NCBI GenBank assembly: GCA_017163975.1
Contig: JAFFSR010000301.1
Coordinates: forward strand, 4,376,001-4,440,000
Direction of reading: 5' to 3'
DNA: 64,000 nt
From: Anastatus disparis
Taxonomy: Eukaryota > Arthropoda > Insecta > Hymenoptera > Eupelmidae
Shown: positions 12,720-25,456 of the stretch, one piece after another
Layout: each line of letters opens with the position of its first letter
How positions within the stretch are numbered: position 1 is the stretch's first letter
Position numbers and translations under genes: made by a program
The notes under the pieces: model-generated
Database searches by the model: none
Seen by the model: the letters and a program-made list of their open reading frames with translations, nothing else
What the model was told of the DNA's origin: nothing

Positions 12720-12899
12720 GAAGTCAAAAAGTAAAAGTAACGTTACGAGTATTTTGTCTAGACCAGATCTTATATCATCAGTTAATTTAAGAATAGCTGT
12801 TTGTGTCGAGCTGTGCTTTTTGAAGGCAGTCTGTATTGGGTCAAGTATTTTATTAGCATTAATGTACTCCTGCAATTGGTCACGGGCAATCTGTAATGT
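12720..12899 (-). pseudogene. LINE reverse transcriptase, N-terminal fingers fragment
   Basis: Minus-strand codons from about 12892 read through a typical LINE fingers segment, with LDPIQTAFKKHSSTQTAILK and then KLTDDIRSGLDK, up to the TA where the long-TIR element begins. This is the N-terminal continuation of the fragment at 6935-8047. Removing the insertion restores the order fingers, motif A, motif B, motif C. The coding region is truncated at the 5' end near 12899. Confidence 0.85.
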
Positions 12900-12974
12900 T
12901 TAATAGAAAAAAGCAATGTTTAATATTTGAAAGCAATTAAATTTTAACTTTATATAAAAAAAAAATACTATTAA

Positions 12975-13179
12975 GGCGACTACGGAAGTTCGGTTCGATT
13001 TCATTTTGTAGTTTACAAATTACTCTTTCAGTTTCTAAAATTTTTTGAATTTTTTAATTTTCCACCACTTATTATAATCCGTAGAATGGTGGAAAATTAA
13101 AAAATCTGAAAAATTTTACATATTGAAAGAGTAATTTGTAAACTCAAAAATAAAACCTAACCTAAAATCCGAAGTCGCC
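12975..13179. mobile_element. MITE with TTAA target-site duplication
   Basis: The ends are GGCGACT and AGTCGCC, and the element is almost fully palindromic around 13080. It is flanked by TTAA at 12971-12974 and 13180-13183. The matching place in the other LTR (about 21888) lacks the insertion. TTAA duplication is typical of piggyBac and Kolobok elements. No ORF. Confidence 0.87.
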
Positions 13180-15080
13180 TTAATATTGAATGACTTTAAT
13201 TATTCAAGGAAAATGAATGATATAATTAATTTTCTTTAACTTATAATTCTTGTCCTGAAAAGAGGAAGAGGAAAAATAAGCAGTTGATTCTCTATTTAAC
13301 TTTAATTTTAAACTTCTTATATTATTAATTCAAAAGAAACTTCGTTATACATCACAATAAAAAAAAAAAACAAGAAAGGAAACGCCGCTCTAATTGCTCT
13401 ACTACACTTAGGGTGTGCGCGTGTGCGGAAGACCAAGAATCTATAATTCCGTTACACGTGCAATCGATTGAATCACCTTTTAGGTTAACACCGTACAAAG
13501 AATAATTATTCATAACTTAGATTACGCGTCGCTCGATTTCCTTACCGCGCAGTCGCACAACTCAACACTTACACTTCGCACTTCAATAACTTTTTAAAGA
13601 ATCAATATCGATATCGCTCGCACTACTATATATAAAATAAATAAAAACTTTAGATTTTAATTAATAACGACGTAAAGCTATTTCGCTCGCACAATTTCAT
13701 GATGGCCGCCGCGTCGTCTATTTATTTCACTTTAACTAATTTTCGGTAATATAAATGCTAGCAATCAGAATATAATAAACGCAGATTTAATTAAATTTAA
13801 TAATTACGAATTTCGTGTTTAACACTGATTCTACTTTTAATCTACTCGCGATCAAAATCAAGAAAAACTCCATCGTAATAAGGTAATAACACAAAAATAT
13901 ATCTCTTAAGGAGTACCGAGAAAGGTGTCGAGGAAAACCAACAGAATTAGAAAATACTATTTCTTACTTGCTAACCCGCTGGTAGATTTCCATTTACAGT
14001 TGCTTTGCTGCAGATTTTCTCTCAGTAGTCGAAAGCGAAAAAAGAACGTGACGCTGGTCGAAGGAGAAGACAATGGCGTGGTCGAAAGAACGGAAACGAT
14101 GTTGGTTCCAAGAGATGGTCGCACCTGGTTGCCGAGTCGTCGTCTCTGGAGATGTTTCAGCGCAGCCTTCTCTCTTTCTCTTTACTTCTCCTTTTCCTTT
14201 TATCGAGCCCACGACTTCTCTGCTCTTGTTTCTCTTTTTACTCCTTAGCTTCACCGATAATATTCAACAAAAAAGATGAGTTTTAACTTTACTCGAGTGT
14301 ACTCAACGACTGCTGATCCCAGAATGATCTCTTTCAAGAAGAAGGAAATTACATTCCCTTTCGCTCTGTTGTCCATCTCTGTCGCACCTAGCTACTCTTC
14401 ATTTTCTATCCTTATTTCTCGCCGCGTCTTAGTTTCTACTTTGATCCCTTCAGTTATGAGCCGCCATCGACAGCTTAATCGACTCTTTGTCGCGGATCTT
14501 CTATCTCTATCACTCTAGTAAATTTTTATACTGTATTCAAAGTTGCTATGCTGCTTCACGCAGTAGAAACATCAATTATCGAAGATTTCTACTCATAGCT
14601 GTTCCTCATTGGTCGATTTTACATGTGTATGTCCAGCTACATGGCGCGGCGTGGAAATATCTAGTTATGCGTATACATACGCGTCGTGTTCTTGAAGCCT
14701 TTTTCATTTGTCGCATGCATGATCATAATCTTCTCTCTCTTTCTCACTTATGTGCATCATTACAGCTGATCCTTCTGTCTGTGCTTTTGTCTTTGCGTCT
14801 GCTGTTACTCTTAGTTTACGATGAATATTTTTTTCTATTTAAATACCTATTAATTACTTTATTTTTATTTCTGGTTTTCCCCTGTAGTTTTCTCGACTCT
14901 CCTTTACATCTGTCAATTTCTTACGCTTGAGAAAAATCATTTTAAAAAAATGTTGCAAAAATAAAACATAAGATTTATGAATTAAAAAATAAGTGCGCTC
15001 GCTTGTTATAATTTCGCTTTTTATACTTAATAACTAATCTATTTAAGTTTTACTCCTTGTGATGTATTTTATACATCACG

Positions 15081-15734
<654 letters not shown>

Positions 15735-16118
15735 ACAAATAAAAAATTTTTAACAAAAAAAAACCGACTTCAAAAAATGCACTAAAAAGTAACAAATAAT
15801 TTAATATCTTTAGAAATCATACAAATAATTGGTAAAATACAATTTTAGAAGTCGGCGTCTAGTTCTAAATCTGTGGTGCGTAAGCAGAACGACTTAGTCC
15901 ATTTTTTCAAAAATAACGTTCACATTCATTGTTCAAAAATAACGTTTACATTTATTGTTAAAAAATAACGTTTACATTCATTGAGGAATTAGACGCCGAC
16001 TTCTAAAATTGTATTTTACCAATTATTTGTATGATTTCTAAAGATAATAAATTATTTGTTACTTTTCAGTGCATTTTTTGAAGTCGGTTTTTTTTTTGTT
16101 AAAAATTTTTTATTTCCT
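15735..16118. mobile_element. fold-back element with a 26-bp triplication in its loop
   Basis: Inverted arms of about 125 bp (15741-15865 and 15987-16115) begin with AAAACCGACTTCAAAAAATG and end next to GAAGTCGGCGTCTA. The loop holds three tandem copies of a 26-bp unit, CAAAAATAACGTTTACATTC plus six bases, at about 15908-15985. A further partial arm-like piece (AACCGACTT) lies at 15657. Its right edge supplies the stop of the neighbouring Gag-region ORF. Confidence 0.75.
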
Positions 16119-16836
16119 TTCCGTTTATCTCTGTTTGACTCTTATTTTCTTTTTCTTTTGTTGTATTTGTTATTTTATTTCTCTGTATATTTGTTCTCTC
16201 TTTATCTTGACCATTGAGGAGTAAATCACCATGTGCAGAATTTTCATGGAATCCCAATCTTATAGTTCCGTTGATTTGCTCCGTGTTCTCTCCTTTCGTC
16301 TGATTTGTTATACAGTCGCTTTGATTATCTGCTTTTTCGTCAAATTTTAGAAAAGTGTCAACTATTAATTTGTTAACTATGTTTCTTACTTCATCTGGCG
16401 TCGCAAGTCTTACGTTTTCCAAAGCTTTCGTATTAATCGACGTTTGATCGAACTGAGTTATCGTTGGTTTTTCGATGTCTTTGCATTAGTCTCCTGCGCT
16501 TATTGGTAATTGCTCTAAGCTTGGCCATGCATACATCGATGGAGCGTCACTCTTTGCTTGCGATGAAATTGTTTGAGCATTTGCTCCTTTAATATTTGGC
16601 AATGTAGAACTAGTTACCCCCTCCCTAGCCTCTGTACTCACTCTTTTCCTTTTAAGTTCGCTCTTTATTTCTTTGTTCTCATACTCTTTCTCTAGTGTTT
16701 TATCTCTCTTATCTATTTGCTCTCTTGTTTCTTTACTCTTTTCTATTAACTTTTCACTGTTCCTTATTTGCTCTTTACTCTTAGGTATTGCTCCTCTATT
16801 GCCCTCTCTTATCTTAATTTGCTCGCCTTCTTTCAT
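16099..16836 (-). pseudogene. charged C-terminal ORF of the gag-only element
   Basis: Two in-frame open pieces (16486-16836 and 16099-16485) are separated by one TAA at 16486. The product is very Lys/Glu-rich (SKEQIRNSEKLIEKSKETRE) and probably coiled-coil, then contains an ordinary globular-looking patch (LATPDEVRNIVNKLIVDTFL). No protease or polymerase motif is present. The first ATG overlaps the stop of the zinc-knuckle ORF as ATGA, suggesting either a -1 relation in the parent element or a reinitiation site. The last codons and stop come from the fold-back element at 15735-16118, so the natural C terminus is lost. The function is not recognised; its position suits a post-Gag domain. Confidence 0.55.
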
Positions 16837-17792
16837 TGGCTCTGGGTCGCGGTGCTGTATGTCTGGGGGAACAGATCTTGATTCTGCTCCCCCGCTTGTT
16901 TGATTGACAAACTTGCTCTTAGCTGTGCACAGTTGTTACAGTTTTTGAATACTATACCTTGTTGTCCACACACCTGACAACTTATTTCGGTCATTTTATT
17001 TGGACACTCGTTTGCGCTATGACCTCTGACACCACACGAGTAGCATGTTCGTTGTGGACACTCTGACGCTCTATGTCCCATTCTTTGGCATGTGTAACAT
17101 GGTCCATAGAATGGTGAACCACTTGCTGATAGTACGCGTCTTTCCCCTTGTGGGCTTCTCGCTGATCTATTATTGCCCTATGGTCGCGGCGAATAGTTCC
17201 TATTTGCTGCATTATTATCCCACCTTCTTTGGATTGGAGGTGTATTTGGTCGATACTGTCTTTGATTCGACCAAGCTTGTGATGTCTGAGCCATTGGATA
17301 ATAATTTTGCCTATAAGCATTCTCCATTGCGTTCGGCGCTACATTATTTGCTGTTACTGTTGCAAAGGTCGTTTGAGGTCCTATAAATTGCTGGTCTGCT
17401 CTTGGTTGAATTGATTGTTCAGTGGGATTGCTCGCGTTAATCTCTGTTGCTTGTACTGCTGCTATAGATTCCTCCTTTACGCTTGTTTTCTTTGTTTTGT
17501 TTCTCGCTTTCTTTTGCTTGCCACCTTTCTTTACACTCTTATTTTCGATTTCTTCTTCGCTTTCACTCTCTTGTTTAACAGCAGCTATTTTATTCTGTCT
17601 TATTGAGCCTTTGTAAGCAGCACCAGGTATTTTTGAAGACTCTTTTGATGGTGGTGGTGTGTAGCGCTTATCCAAGTCCTTCTGTCGCTTAAATCGGTGT
17701 CCGTATTTCTTGATTGCGCCAAAGGAATCTAGTGTTTTATCTGCCATATGTTTTCTATATTCTGGCAGCAAATTACAATACACTACATCCAA
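16833..17792 (-). pseudogene. retrotransposon Gag: capsid end and CCHC zinc knuckles
   Basis: This is the nucleic-acid-binding half of a retrotransposon Gag. From 17792 it begins with a capsid-like segment (VVYCNLLPEYRKHM) and then a Lys/Glu-rich linker, followed by a Gln/Asn/Pro-rich stretch. A TAG at 17178 interrupts it. The same frame goes on to two CCHC knuckles: CYTCQRMGHRASEC, then CYSCGVRGHSANEC (C-x2-C-x4-H-x4-C). A third cysteine cluster (CQVCGQQGIVFKNCNNC) follows and lacks the histidine. It ends with TGA at 16833. The upstream frame at 17814-18506 joins it by a frameshift at about 17815. Zinc knuckles are diagnostic of Gag. Confidence 0.85.
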
Positions 17793-17813
17793 TTGACTTC
17801 TGAGCGACGGTGG

Positions 17814-18506
17814 TCACTTAAAGTGGCAAATTATTATTTTTACGCAATCGAGGCTGTTTAATCTATTTCTCTGCATCATCCTTAGTAAGTGCTCGTATGT
17901 TTCTTTCATCCCATTATCGGAGTGCAGTGATTCTTGTTGAGGTCGCTGTGGAGGTTGCTGATGTCCACTAGAGTGCGCTGTCTGCCTCGGTGGTGTTGTT
18001 TCTCTATTATGATGCTGTGTACCTTGGTTCTCGTTACGCACCTCTACCGCCTCTATTTGTTCATTATCCCTCGATGTTCCATCTTGACCTTCTACTCTTG
18101 GGTTACTAGAATCCGGCGATATCATACTGCTTTGTGGAGTGGTTGTGTATTGTGACGTCATTGCCACTTCAAAGTCTGCTCTCCTCAGAAATTTTTGTAA
18201 CCAAGGTATCATAGCCAACTTAGCCAGAGATGTTTTGAGGGTAACCGTTGCTCGTCCCAAGTTCGCTAAAGGTGTCACGTTCATTGGCAGAGATATTATT
18301 TGTCCTGCTGCGTTGGTGCTTGGGCTATAAATATCAGTAACTCCTTTCTCCGAAACATCAAGCTCACTTTGTGAACTGGTTTCCCACGCCTCCGATTCTG
18401 TAACCTTTTCTTTTGATGTTTTCTTAGGTGGTCGGCCTCTCATTTTCCTAACGTCCATTTCCGAAACTTCTTCCATTATATTCGGCGCTGCAGTGGTCGC
18501 TGGCAT
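17814..18506 (-). pseudogene. retrotransposon Gag, N-terminal part
   Basis: This 230-codon frame begins MPATTAAPNIMEEVSEMDVR and includes an AT-hook-like GRPPKK. A long low-complexity Gln/Pro/Ser/His region follows, then a helical end (HLLRMMQRN). It stops at 17814, and the capsid-like segment continues in another frame from about 17820, indicating a frameshift. The fold is not recognisable by eye; identification as Gag rests on its position between the primer-binding site and the zinc knuckles. Confidence 0.6.
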
Positions 18507-21500
18507 CTCTAATCCCCTTTCATCTATGAATGGATTCTATCCAACATCAATTTCTGGTTGACACTAGCTAATGTTGTACCTTATCAGTCTTTCTTTCAAC
18601 ATATCTATGTCTCCATGAGTACTAAGGTCCCTTTGGTCCAGCTGTTCTATTAACTCCTTTGGTTGCAGTGCTCTCATACACCTGGCTAATTTTCTCAGAT
18701 CCCTATTCTCTTTGAGGAGACCGTTCCAACCTTGATTCTTTTTGCTCGTGGTCGCGTCGATAGCAGCGCAACGTTTTATTTTGTTTTTAATTATTTTACA
18801 TTAATATAAGAACGAGAAAGAAAAAAAAACGGGTCGCTAACGAGCTATTTCGTGTCTCTAGATACTTCAAATAGAGACGAAAACGACACGAGCAAAGATG
18901 CACAACGATTTTAATTTTGGTGGCTTTAAGGGTCTGAATAGGGGTAACCGTGCTACCAATGATAAAAAAATAATTTGTATATGTGGGTAATTCTATTCGA
19001 ACGGGTCAAATTCAAATTTTGAAATAATAGAAAATAAAGGTGTTCATTTTAAAAATTTTACTCAGGTATTTTTATGGTTATATCTAATAGAACAATATCC
19101 CAAAGTAGCCAAGCTGTCCATAGGTTATTCCCAGAAAAACTGATAGATAATATACTGATATACTGATACAGAGAAATTACTTTTATTCCAGGGGAATTAC
19201 TTTTTTCATTACCATCACTTGATATATTATTTTCTAATAATATTTATGTCGAACAAAGATTCTAAACTATCTGGAATACTTTAGAATTAGCTATTACCAT
19301 ATATGGATGAATTTTTTAAAATAAAAAACGACGAGTTACAGCAAAAATATGTATTTTTAAACACTATTAAAAGAAAGTTAAAGAACAAATATATCCATAA
19401 TTGAGAAAGTTTGCTTTTTCAAAATATATAATAACATTATTTTTGTGTTTGGGAGTTGAGTTAAGTGTACTTGATGACAAAGGATTAGTAGGAAGTTCGC
19501 CACGTCCACGTGTAGAAACCATTTTATTACCAATACAATCTAAAATAATATATTATTAATTTATAGATTTTACAATGCAGATTTTTAAAAGACTTTCATT
19601 TCAATTCAAATAATTATATATTTACTTTGATATTAACGACAAACTCTTCATCAAGGCTAATGACAAACTGATATTTTTATTTTCTGAATACTACGATGTA
19701 ACCTTTGATTTCGCTTTATTTATTTGTAGTATATACGTAGTATGTAGTGTAGTATGTGAATATGACTACAGTGATTGTTTACAAAAAGATTTGAGAATGT
19801 GCTTACTTGGAAATTCTCCACAAATATATATATATTCAATTTTAAATATATAAAAATTATAAGCAGTATAATATGTATTAAATTTCAAGTGTACAAATAA
19901 TTTAACACTTCATGGTATGAAATTCATGAATAAAATTGTTGACTTTATTATTTAATTAGAATTTTGTGAGAGCATCTCAAAAAAGGCAGGGGAATTATAT
20001 GCCAGGGGAGATTATCTGATAATTTGAATGAAATTTTTACCGAGTAAACGTTCACCGACATTCACTGCTATACAAACTTTTTTAGTTGTACATTACTACT
20101 TTCTTAAATGTCTATTACGTATTTGAATATGCGCTTATATCATCTGTGACAGTTGAATGTTTAGAGCCAGGGGAATTATCGTAGAAAAGGTAACTTAGCT
20201 TTCATAAGTGAAATGATGTTTACACGTAAACAAAAATGTATTCTATGATCAACAAAGCAATTTTTTAGCGAAATAAACATATAATAACAATATTTCCATG
20301 TGATACGAATAGCTTATATTTTCATAAGATTCAAATATAACATTTTTTATTATTATTGCTTTTTATCTATGAAAAAATATACATCTTTTTTTATAATAAC
20401 AGAGGGTCAAAGAAAATATTTTTTTTTTTCAACCATTCTGCTGAAATGTATGTACGGATGGAAAAAAATATTTTTTGATCTTTCAGAAGTATTAATTCAT
20501 CTATCTTGTATCTCCACAACGTTTAAAAAAAATTTTATATATGATTACAGACAGGGGAGATTACTTTTTATACTTTCTAAGGGTCCCTACAAAAGCTACA
20601 TTGAAATTAGCGATTAAAAAGTCAACAGATCATAAAGTTACAAGCTGAAAGTATATAAAAAATTTGTGGTTAATAATATTTGAACCTTGTATTGATAGTT
20701 TATTAAACGATGACATGTGATTACCCGTTAGAATAGAATCACCCATATAGAAAAATATGATATAATAAATAAAACAATCGTAGGTAGGAATTTCGGAATA
20801 AGGTTTTAAATATAAAATTTTTTTCTTATTCTTATATTACAATACTTTGAATATCTCTTGACTCTTAAGTTATAATACTGTCTTGAACTATCTTTCTGAA
20901 AGAAATAACGCAGAGGAAATTCGAATTTCCAGCAAAATTATATATAGTAGCGCTGGTAGCAACGATTAAATGTAACTAAGGGTAACACCAGGACACCTCT
21001 TTTAAATTTTCAAGGAAAAAAACTATCACTTATGCAAATTACAGGATTTTTACAATAATTATATCTAGTAGAAATTAATATATTTTACTGATTATCTTGT
21101 AATTTGCTCACTTTGGGGACAAAATGGGTGCTCACACTTGTGATTTATAATCTTGCAAATTGCACATATATCTAATATCTCTTAACAATCTGAGTCTTTA
21201 GATATATGAGCAGAAGAGAGATAAATACTATTTATTTGATCTTTATATATGTTAAAATATTCAATAAATATGTTTGCGATTATCAATAACGCACACGCTA
21301 ACACCTTTTCTCAATACGCAATTTCTCTCACCGCTTTAAATGATTGCACTCCTTTTTTTTTAACTTTAATTCTATTTTTCTCTATAAATTTACACAGCAA
21401 TTTTAAATATTAATTTATACACAAACTAACTATTTATCAAACACTAAGCACAGGTCGTTCTGTTGGTTTTCTTTACGCAAAATCACAAAAATTGAAAATT

Positions 21501-21558
21501 TTTCGAACATAACTTCAAAATTGTGTCGCGTCGGACTACGCAATTTCGTATTTGATCG
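18507..21558. other. 3-kb leader of the gag-only element, no gene seen
   Basis: This lies between Gag and the primer-binding site and is unusually long for a leader. It is AT-rich. It contains a scattered motif CAGGGGAATTAY or CAGGGGAGATTAY at about 19189, 19987, 20002, 20168 and 20551. A 105-codon open frame at 20300-20617 is AT-driven and not supported. Insertions that I could not delimit may account for the length. Confidence 0.5.
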
Positions 21559-21575
21559 CCCCACGTTGGGCGCCA
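21559..21575 (-). promoter_or_regulatory. primer-binding site of the gag-only element
   Basis: On the minus strand this reads TGGCGCCCAACGTGGGG, three bases after the LTR end. TGG at the start is the complement of a tRNA 3' CCA end, so this is where minus-strand DNA synthesis would be primed. The exact tRNA was not identified. Confidence 0.8.
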
Positions 21576-21578
21576 GTT

Positions 21579-23190
21579 TGTTACGTGGCAAATTCCCCGG
21601 ACCTCCGAGTGAATCCCCGAAGCCACGAATTTACCTGGGTTCACAAATTTATAGTTAATTTCAATTAAGCGCCAGTGAACCCTGCTCAGCTAGCTGGGTA
21701 GAGCAACTGCAGAGGAGGTCAATACTTACTGGCCTACCTCGGGTTGTAGGCTGGTTCTATAACGATCAGAGTAGTCCAGAAAATTTCAATGTCATTAATG
21801 ATTTAGTAAAAAAAATAAGAAGTTGAAAAGAATAATGTTTAATATATAAAAGCAATTAAATTTTAACTTTATATAAAAAAAATACTATTGATATTGAATG
21901 ACTTTAATTATTCAAGAAAAATGAATGATATAATTAATTTTCTTTAACTTATAATTCTTGTCCTGAAAAGAGGAAGAGGAAAAATAAGCAGTTGATTCTC
22001 TATTTAACTTTAATTTTTAACTTCTTATATTATTAATTCAAAAGAAACTTCGTTATACATCACAATAAAAAAAAAAAAACAAGAAAGGAAACGCCGCTCT
22101 AATTGCTCTACTACACTTAGGGTGTGCGCGTGTGCGGGAGACCAAGAATCTATAATTCCGTTACACGTGCAATCGATTGAATCACTTTATAGGTTAACAC
22201 CGTACAAAGAATAATTATTCATAACTTAGATTACGCGTCGCTCTATTTCCTTACCGCGCAGTCGCACAACTCAACACTTACACTTCGCACTTCAATAACT
22301 TTTTAAAGAATCAATATCGATATCGCTCGCACTACTATATATAAAATAAATAAAAACTTTAGATTTTAATTAATAACTACGTAAAGCTATTTCGCTCGCA
22401 CAATTTCATGATGGCCGCCGCGTCGTCTATTTATTTCACTTTAACTAATTTTCGGTAATATAAATGTTAGCAATCAGAATATAATAAACGCAGATTTAAT
22501 TAAATTTAATAATTGCGAATTTCGTGTTTAACTTATAAAGCAAAATGGCGTCGCGTCGCCAAGCATAAACGCCTTCGCACATGGTTTTCTCTTTTCTCTT
22601 CTAATTTATATTTTTATTTTTAATGTCTTTATTCGTATTTTCACTAAACCGCACTGATTCTACTTTTAATCTACTCGCGATCGAAATCAAGAAAAACTCC
22701 ATCGTAATAAGGTAATAACACAAAAATATATCTCTTAAGGAGTACCGATAAAGGTGTCGAGGAAAACCAACAGAATTAGAAAATACTATTTCTTACTTGC
22801 TAACCCGCTGGTAGAATTCCATTTACAGTTGCTTTGTTGCAGATTCTTTCTAAGTAGTCGAAAGCGAAAAAAGAACGTGACGCTGGTCGAAGAAGAAGAC
22901 GATGGCGTGGTCGAAAGAACGGAAACGATGTTGGTTCCAAGAGATGGTCGCACCTGGTCGCCGAGTCGTCGTCTCTAGAGATGTTTCACCGCAGCCTTCT
23001 CTCTTTCCCTCTACTTCTCCTGTCAATTTCTTACGCTTGAGAAAAATCATTTAAAAAAAACGTTACAAAAATAAAATATAAGATTTATGAATTAAAAAAT
23101 AAGTGCGCTCGCTTGTTATAATTTCGCTTTTTATATTTAATAACTAATCTATTTAAGTTTTACTCCTTGTGATGTATTTTATACATCACA
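21579..23190 (-). repeat. 5' LTR of the gag-only element (1612 bp)
   Basis: It starts on the minus strand with TGTGATGTAT-AAA-ATACATCACA, a perfect 10-bp inverted repeat, and ends GCCACGTAACA. It has no internal insertions, so it is the empty-site reference for three insertions in the other LTR, but it lacks about 720 bp relative to that copy. A plus-strand tRNA-like D-arm (GCTCAGCTAGCTGGGTAGAGC) lies near 21685; the matching place in the other LTR (5877) also has it. Confidence 0.88.
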
Positions 23191-23293
23191 AAATATTTCT
23201 GAATCATTTTTGAAACCTCGAGAAAATGTTTCTGAAATATTTCATAAAAATATTTCATGAAATGTTTAAAAAAGATAAATCATGCTGTGTGGG

Positions 23294-23826
23294 TTAAAGA
23301 TGTAGAGTCCTGATATTGCAAAATTCTGAAACGGAGATGAATAGTTACTATATGATATACTCCCACCATTCCATCTACTTGCATAAATTTGTTGTCAATC
23401 ACTATATTTAAATCAATATAATTAATATTTATTGCATTTAATTATGATAAGTTTATAATAATAATATTATTGTTTGTTAACATATTATCCAAAATTAAAA
23501 TTGCTCAACAAAACAAATGTTAAACTATAAAAAGAATCAATTTCAGATAATTATATTGATACTCTTTACATATTATAAAATAAATTACAATTTTTCCAAT
23601 TTAAAACCATGAATAATAAATTGATTTTTATGTTTTCAATATTATGATGCAAACAAAAACGTTTAATATATTTGTATTGCATATTAAAATGTTTACATAC
23701 TCTTGAAAATTCTTCTCTTTTTGACTTCTATCTTTCTGGATGTTTTCATAGTTTTTTAGTATTACTATTTTCAATTTGTTTTTTGGTCCGTTGTGGTTAT
23801 AACTTTTCTTTATTTTTTTTACATTA
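23294..23826. other. AT-rich flank without genes
   Basis: AT-rich sequence between the outer TIR element and the first Helitron-like 3' end. The weak open frame at 23628-23861 runs into the Helitron hairpin and is not supported. Confidence 0.5.
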
Positions 23827-25456
23827 CTAGGGGGCAAGCCCCCTGCGCGCGAGCGCGCCAACCCCCACTTTTAAGTAAAACTATACAACATATTTAATAC
23901 TATTTTGAAATAATTTTACGAAGTATTTTTTTTTATATTAATAGTATTTTAATGAAAATAATTATTGTGCAAAGTCCAATAATGATTTTTATTGGATCCA
24001 TTTTATTATATTATGTATAACTACACTTTCTTAATTTAAAAACATGTATATTTTTTGTATTGATTGCATTTTATATTATTTATTTTATGTAATAACATTA
24101 ATTACAGATTTTATAAATTATGCTTATTGTGTAACCTACTTAAGTTCTTTTTAAATTCTTTTAAAGATTGTTGTCGATAATCCATCAAAGCACTTTTATA
24201 TGCAACTATAAAAAATAATACATCAATAAACTTTTATTTTTTTTTAATGAAAAGAAATACCTACCTCGTCTGTAACATTTTTGTAAGTTTTAAAATCTTT
24301 TTGTGTTTAATTTTTCATATATTCTTTATCAGCTGTATCAGGAATTATTTATCTATTTCTTAAAATAGTTTTATATAATTTTAAAACTTGTCCTCTATTA
24401 ACAAACTACAACATTAAAAAAATGATTTGAAAAAAAACAAGCAAATTTCAAAATAAACGTTATCATTTATTTTGTTTTAGACATATATATTAAAAATCTT
24501 TTTTGACATTGGATTTAACTAATTTGAAAATTTGTTTTAAAAAAATTTAGTTCATCTAAAAATAAAAAAAAAGTAAAAGAAAATTTATTTAAAAAAAAAA
24601 ATTTATAGTACAAGTTATGTAATAAAATTTTCAACTACCGAAAAAATTATCTAAGACATATGAAAGACCACTAATAAAATAAAATGTTCATGTATAATTT
24701 GTCAAAAACAATAAATGTTGAAAAATAAGGAGCCAAAAATAATAAGGATTTTTCAAATATCAAGACATATACAAACATATATATTATAATATAAAAATTT
24801 TTATGTAAATCATATAATAACAACATAATAAAAATTAAATTGACATTCTTTAAATAGTTTTTTTTAACAACTTATTTTGTCTTTAACTCATTTTAGCTTA
24901 ATTCTAACTAACTTTTAACTAATTTAGCTTAACTTTTGTCTTTGACTTATTTTAGCTTAATTCTAACTAACTTTCAACTAATTTAGCTGAATTCTAACTA
25001 ACTTTCAACTAATTTCAGCTAACTTTTAGCTGATTTGTAGCTATCTTTTTGCTAAATATTATCTGACTTTTAGATAAATTAATCTAAAGCTTTTATCTAA
25101 ATTCTAGCTATCTTTCAACTGATTTTAACTCAATTCTAGCTAACTTTCAACTATTTCATCTGAATTTTAGCTTGATTTCAGCTGAATTTTAAATAAAAAC
25201 TTTTAGCTAACTTCTAACTAACTTATAGGTAACTTTTTGCTGACTTTTAGCTTGCTTTCAGCTAAATTATAGCTAAATTCATCAAAATTTCAGCTGACAA
25301 TTAGCTGATTTTAGCTGAATTTTAGCTGAATTTTAGCTGGATTCCAGCTAAATTTTAAATAAAAATTAGGAGCCAAAAATGAGTGGCGTATTTCAGACGG
25401 CGACAGCGCCGACAGCGGCAATATATTTTTAATAATTTATTAAATTTAATATATTA
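23827..25456 (-). mobile_element. non-autonomous Helitron-like element, 5' end altered
   Basis: On the minus strand the 3' end is a GC-rich double hairpin (GCGCGCTCGCGCGC, then AGGGGGCTTGCCCCCT) finishing in CTAG before a T, which is the Helitron 3' signature. The 5' end, near 25440, keeps the family's conserved block (GCCGCTGTCGGCGCTGTCGC) but has lost the initial TCTCTC. The body contains degenerate AGCTAACTTTT repeats (24891-25360) and no Rep/helicase frame. It directly follows the 3' end of the next element, so the two are arranged head to tail. Confidence 0.6.

Larger units (their letters stand above)
6451..12905 (-). mobile_element. LINE (non-LTR retrotransposon), 5'-truncated, split
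   Basis: This is a minus-strand LINE inserted in the 3' LTR. Its 3' end carries a GATA/TATC microsatellite tail at 6451-6475. Its 5' end is truncated inside the reverse-transcriptase domain near 12900. The LTR resumes at about 12906, with AAAAAG-like sequence on both sides as a probable target-site duplication. A second copy of the family with the same tail lies at 30868-31592. The element is divided by the TIR element at 8050-12717. Confidence 0.85.
5767..15080 (-). repeat. 3' LTR of the gag-only element, carrying three insertions
   Basis: This LTR aligns to 21579-23190 once three insertions are removed: a MITE (5982-6421), a LINE (6451 to about 12905) and a MITE (12975-13179). The net length is about 2.2 kb. 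It keeps a segment of roughly 720 bp (about 14185-14907) that the 5' LTR lacks, and lacks about 115 bp present in the 5' LTR at 22532-22647. Its first base on the minus strand is C instead of T (15080). Open frames at 13925-14930 lie wholly in the LTR and do not look like genes. Confidence 0.85.

Noticed and set aside
13925..14930. Overlapping plus-strand open frames, up to 147 codons
   Set aside because: They lie wholly in an LTR, antisense to the element. The homologous part of the other LTR is deleted or interrupted, and no domain is visible.
20300..20617. 105-codon open frame in the gag-only element's leader
   Set aside because: Phe/Tyr/Ile/Lys-rich as expected from AT-rich DNA; no motif, and it is antisense to the element.
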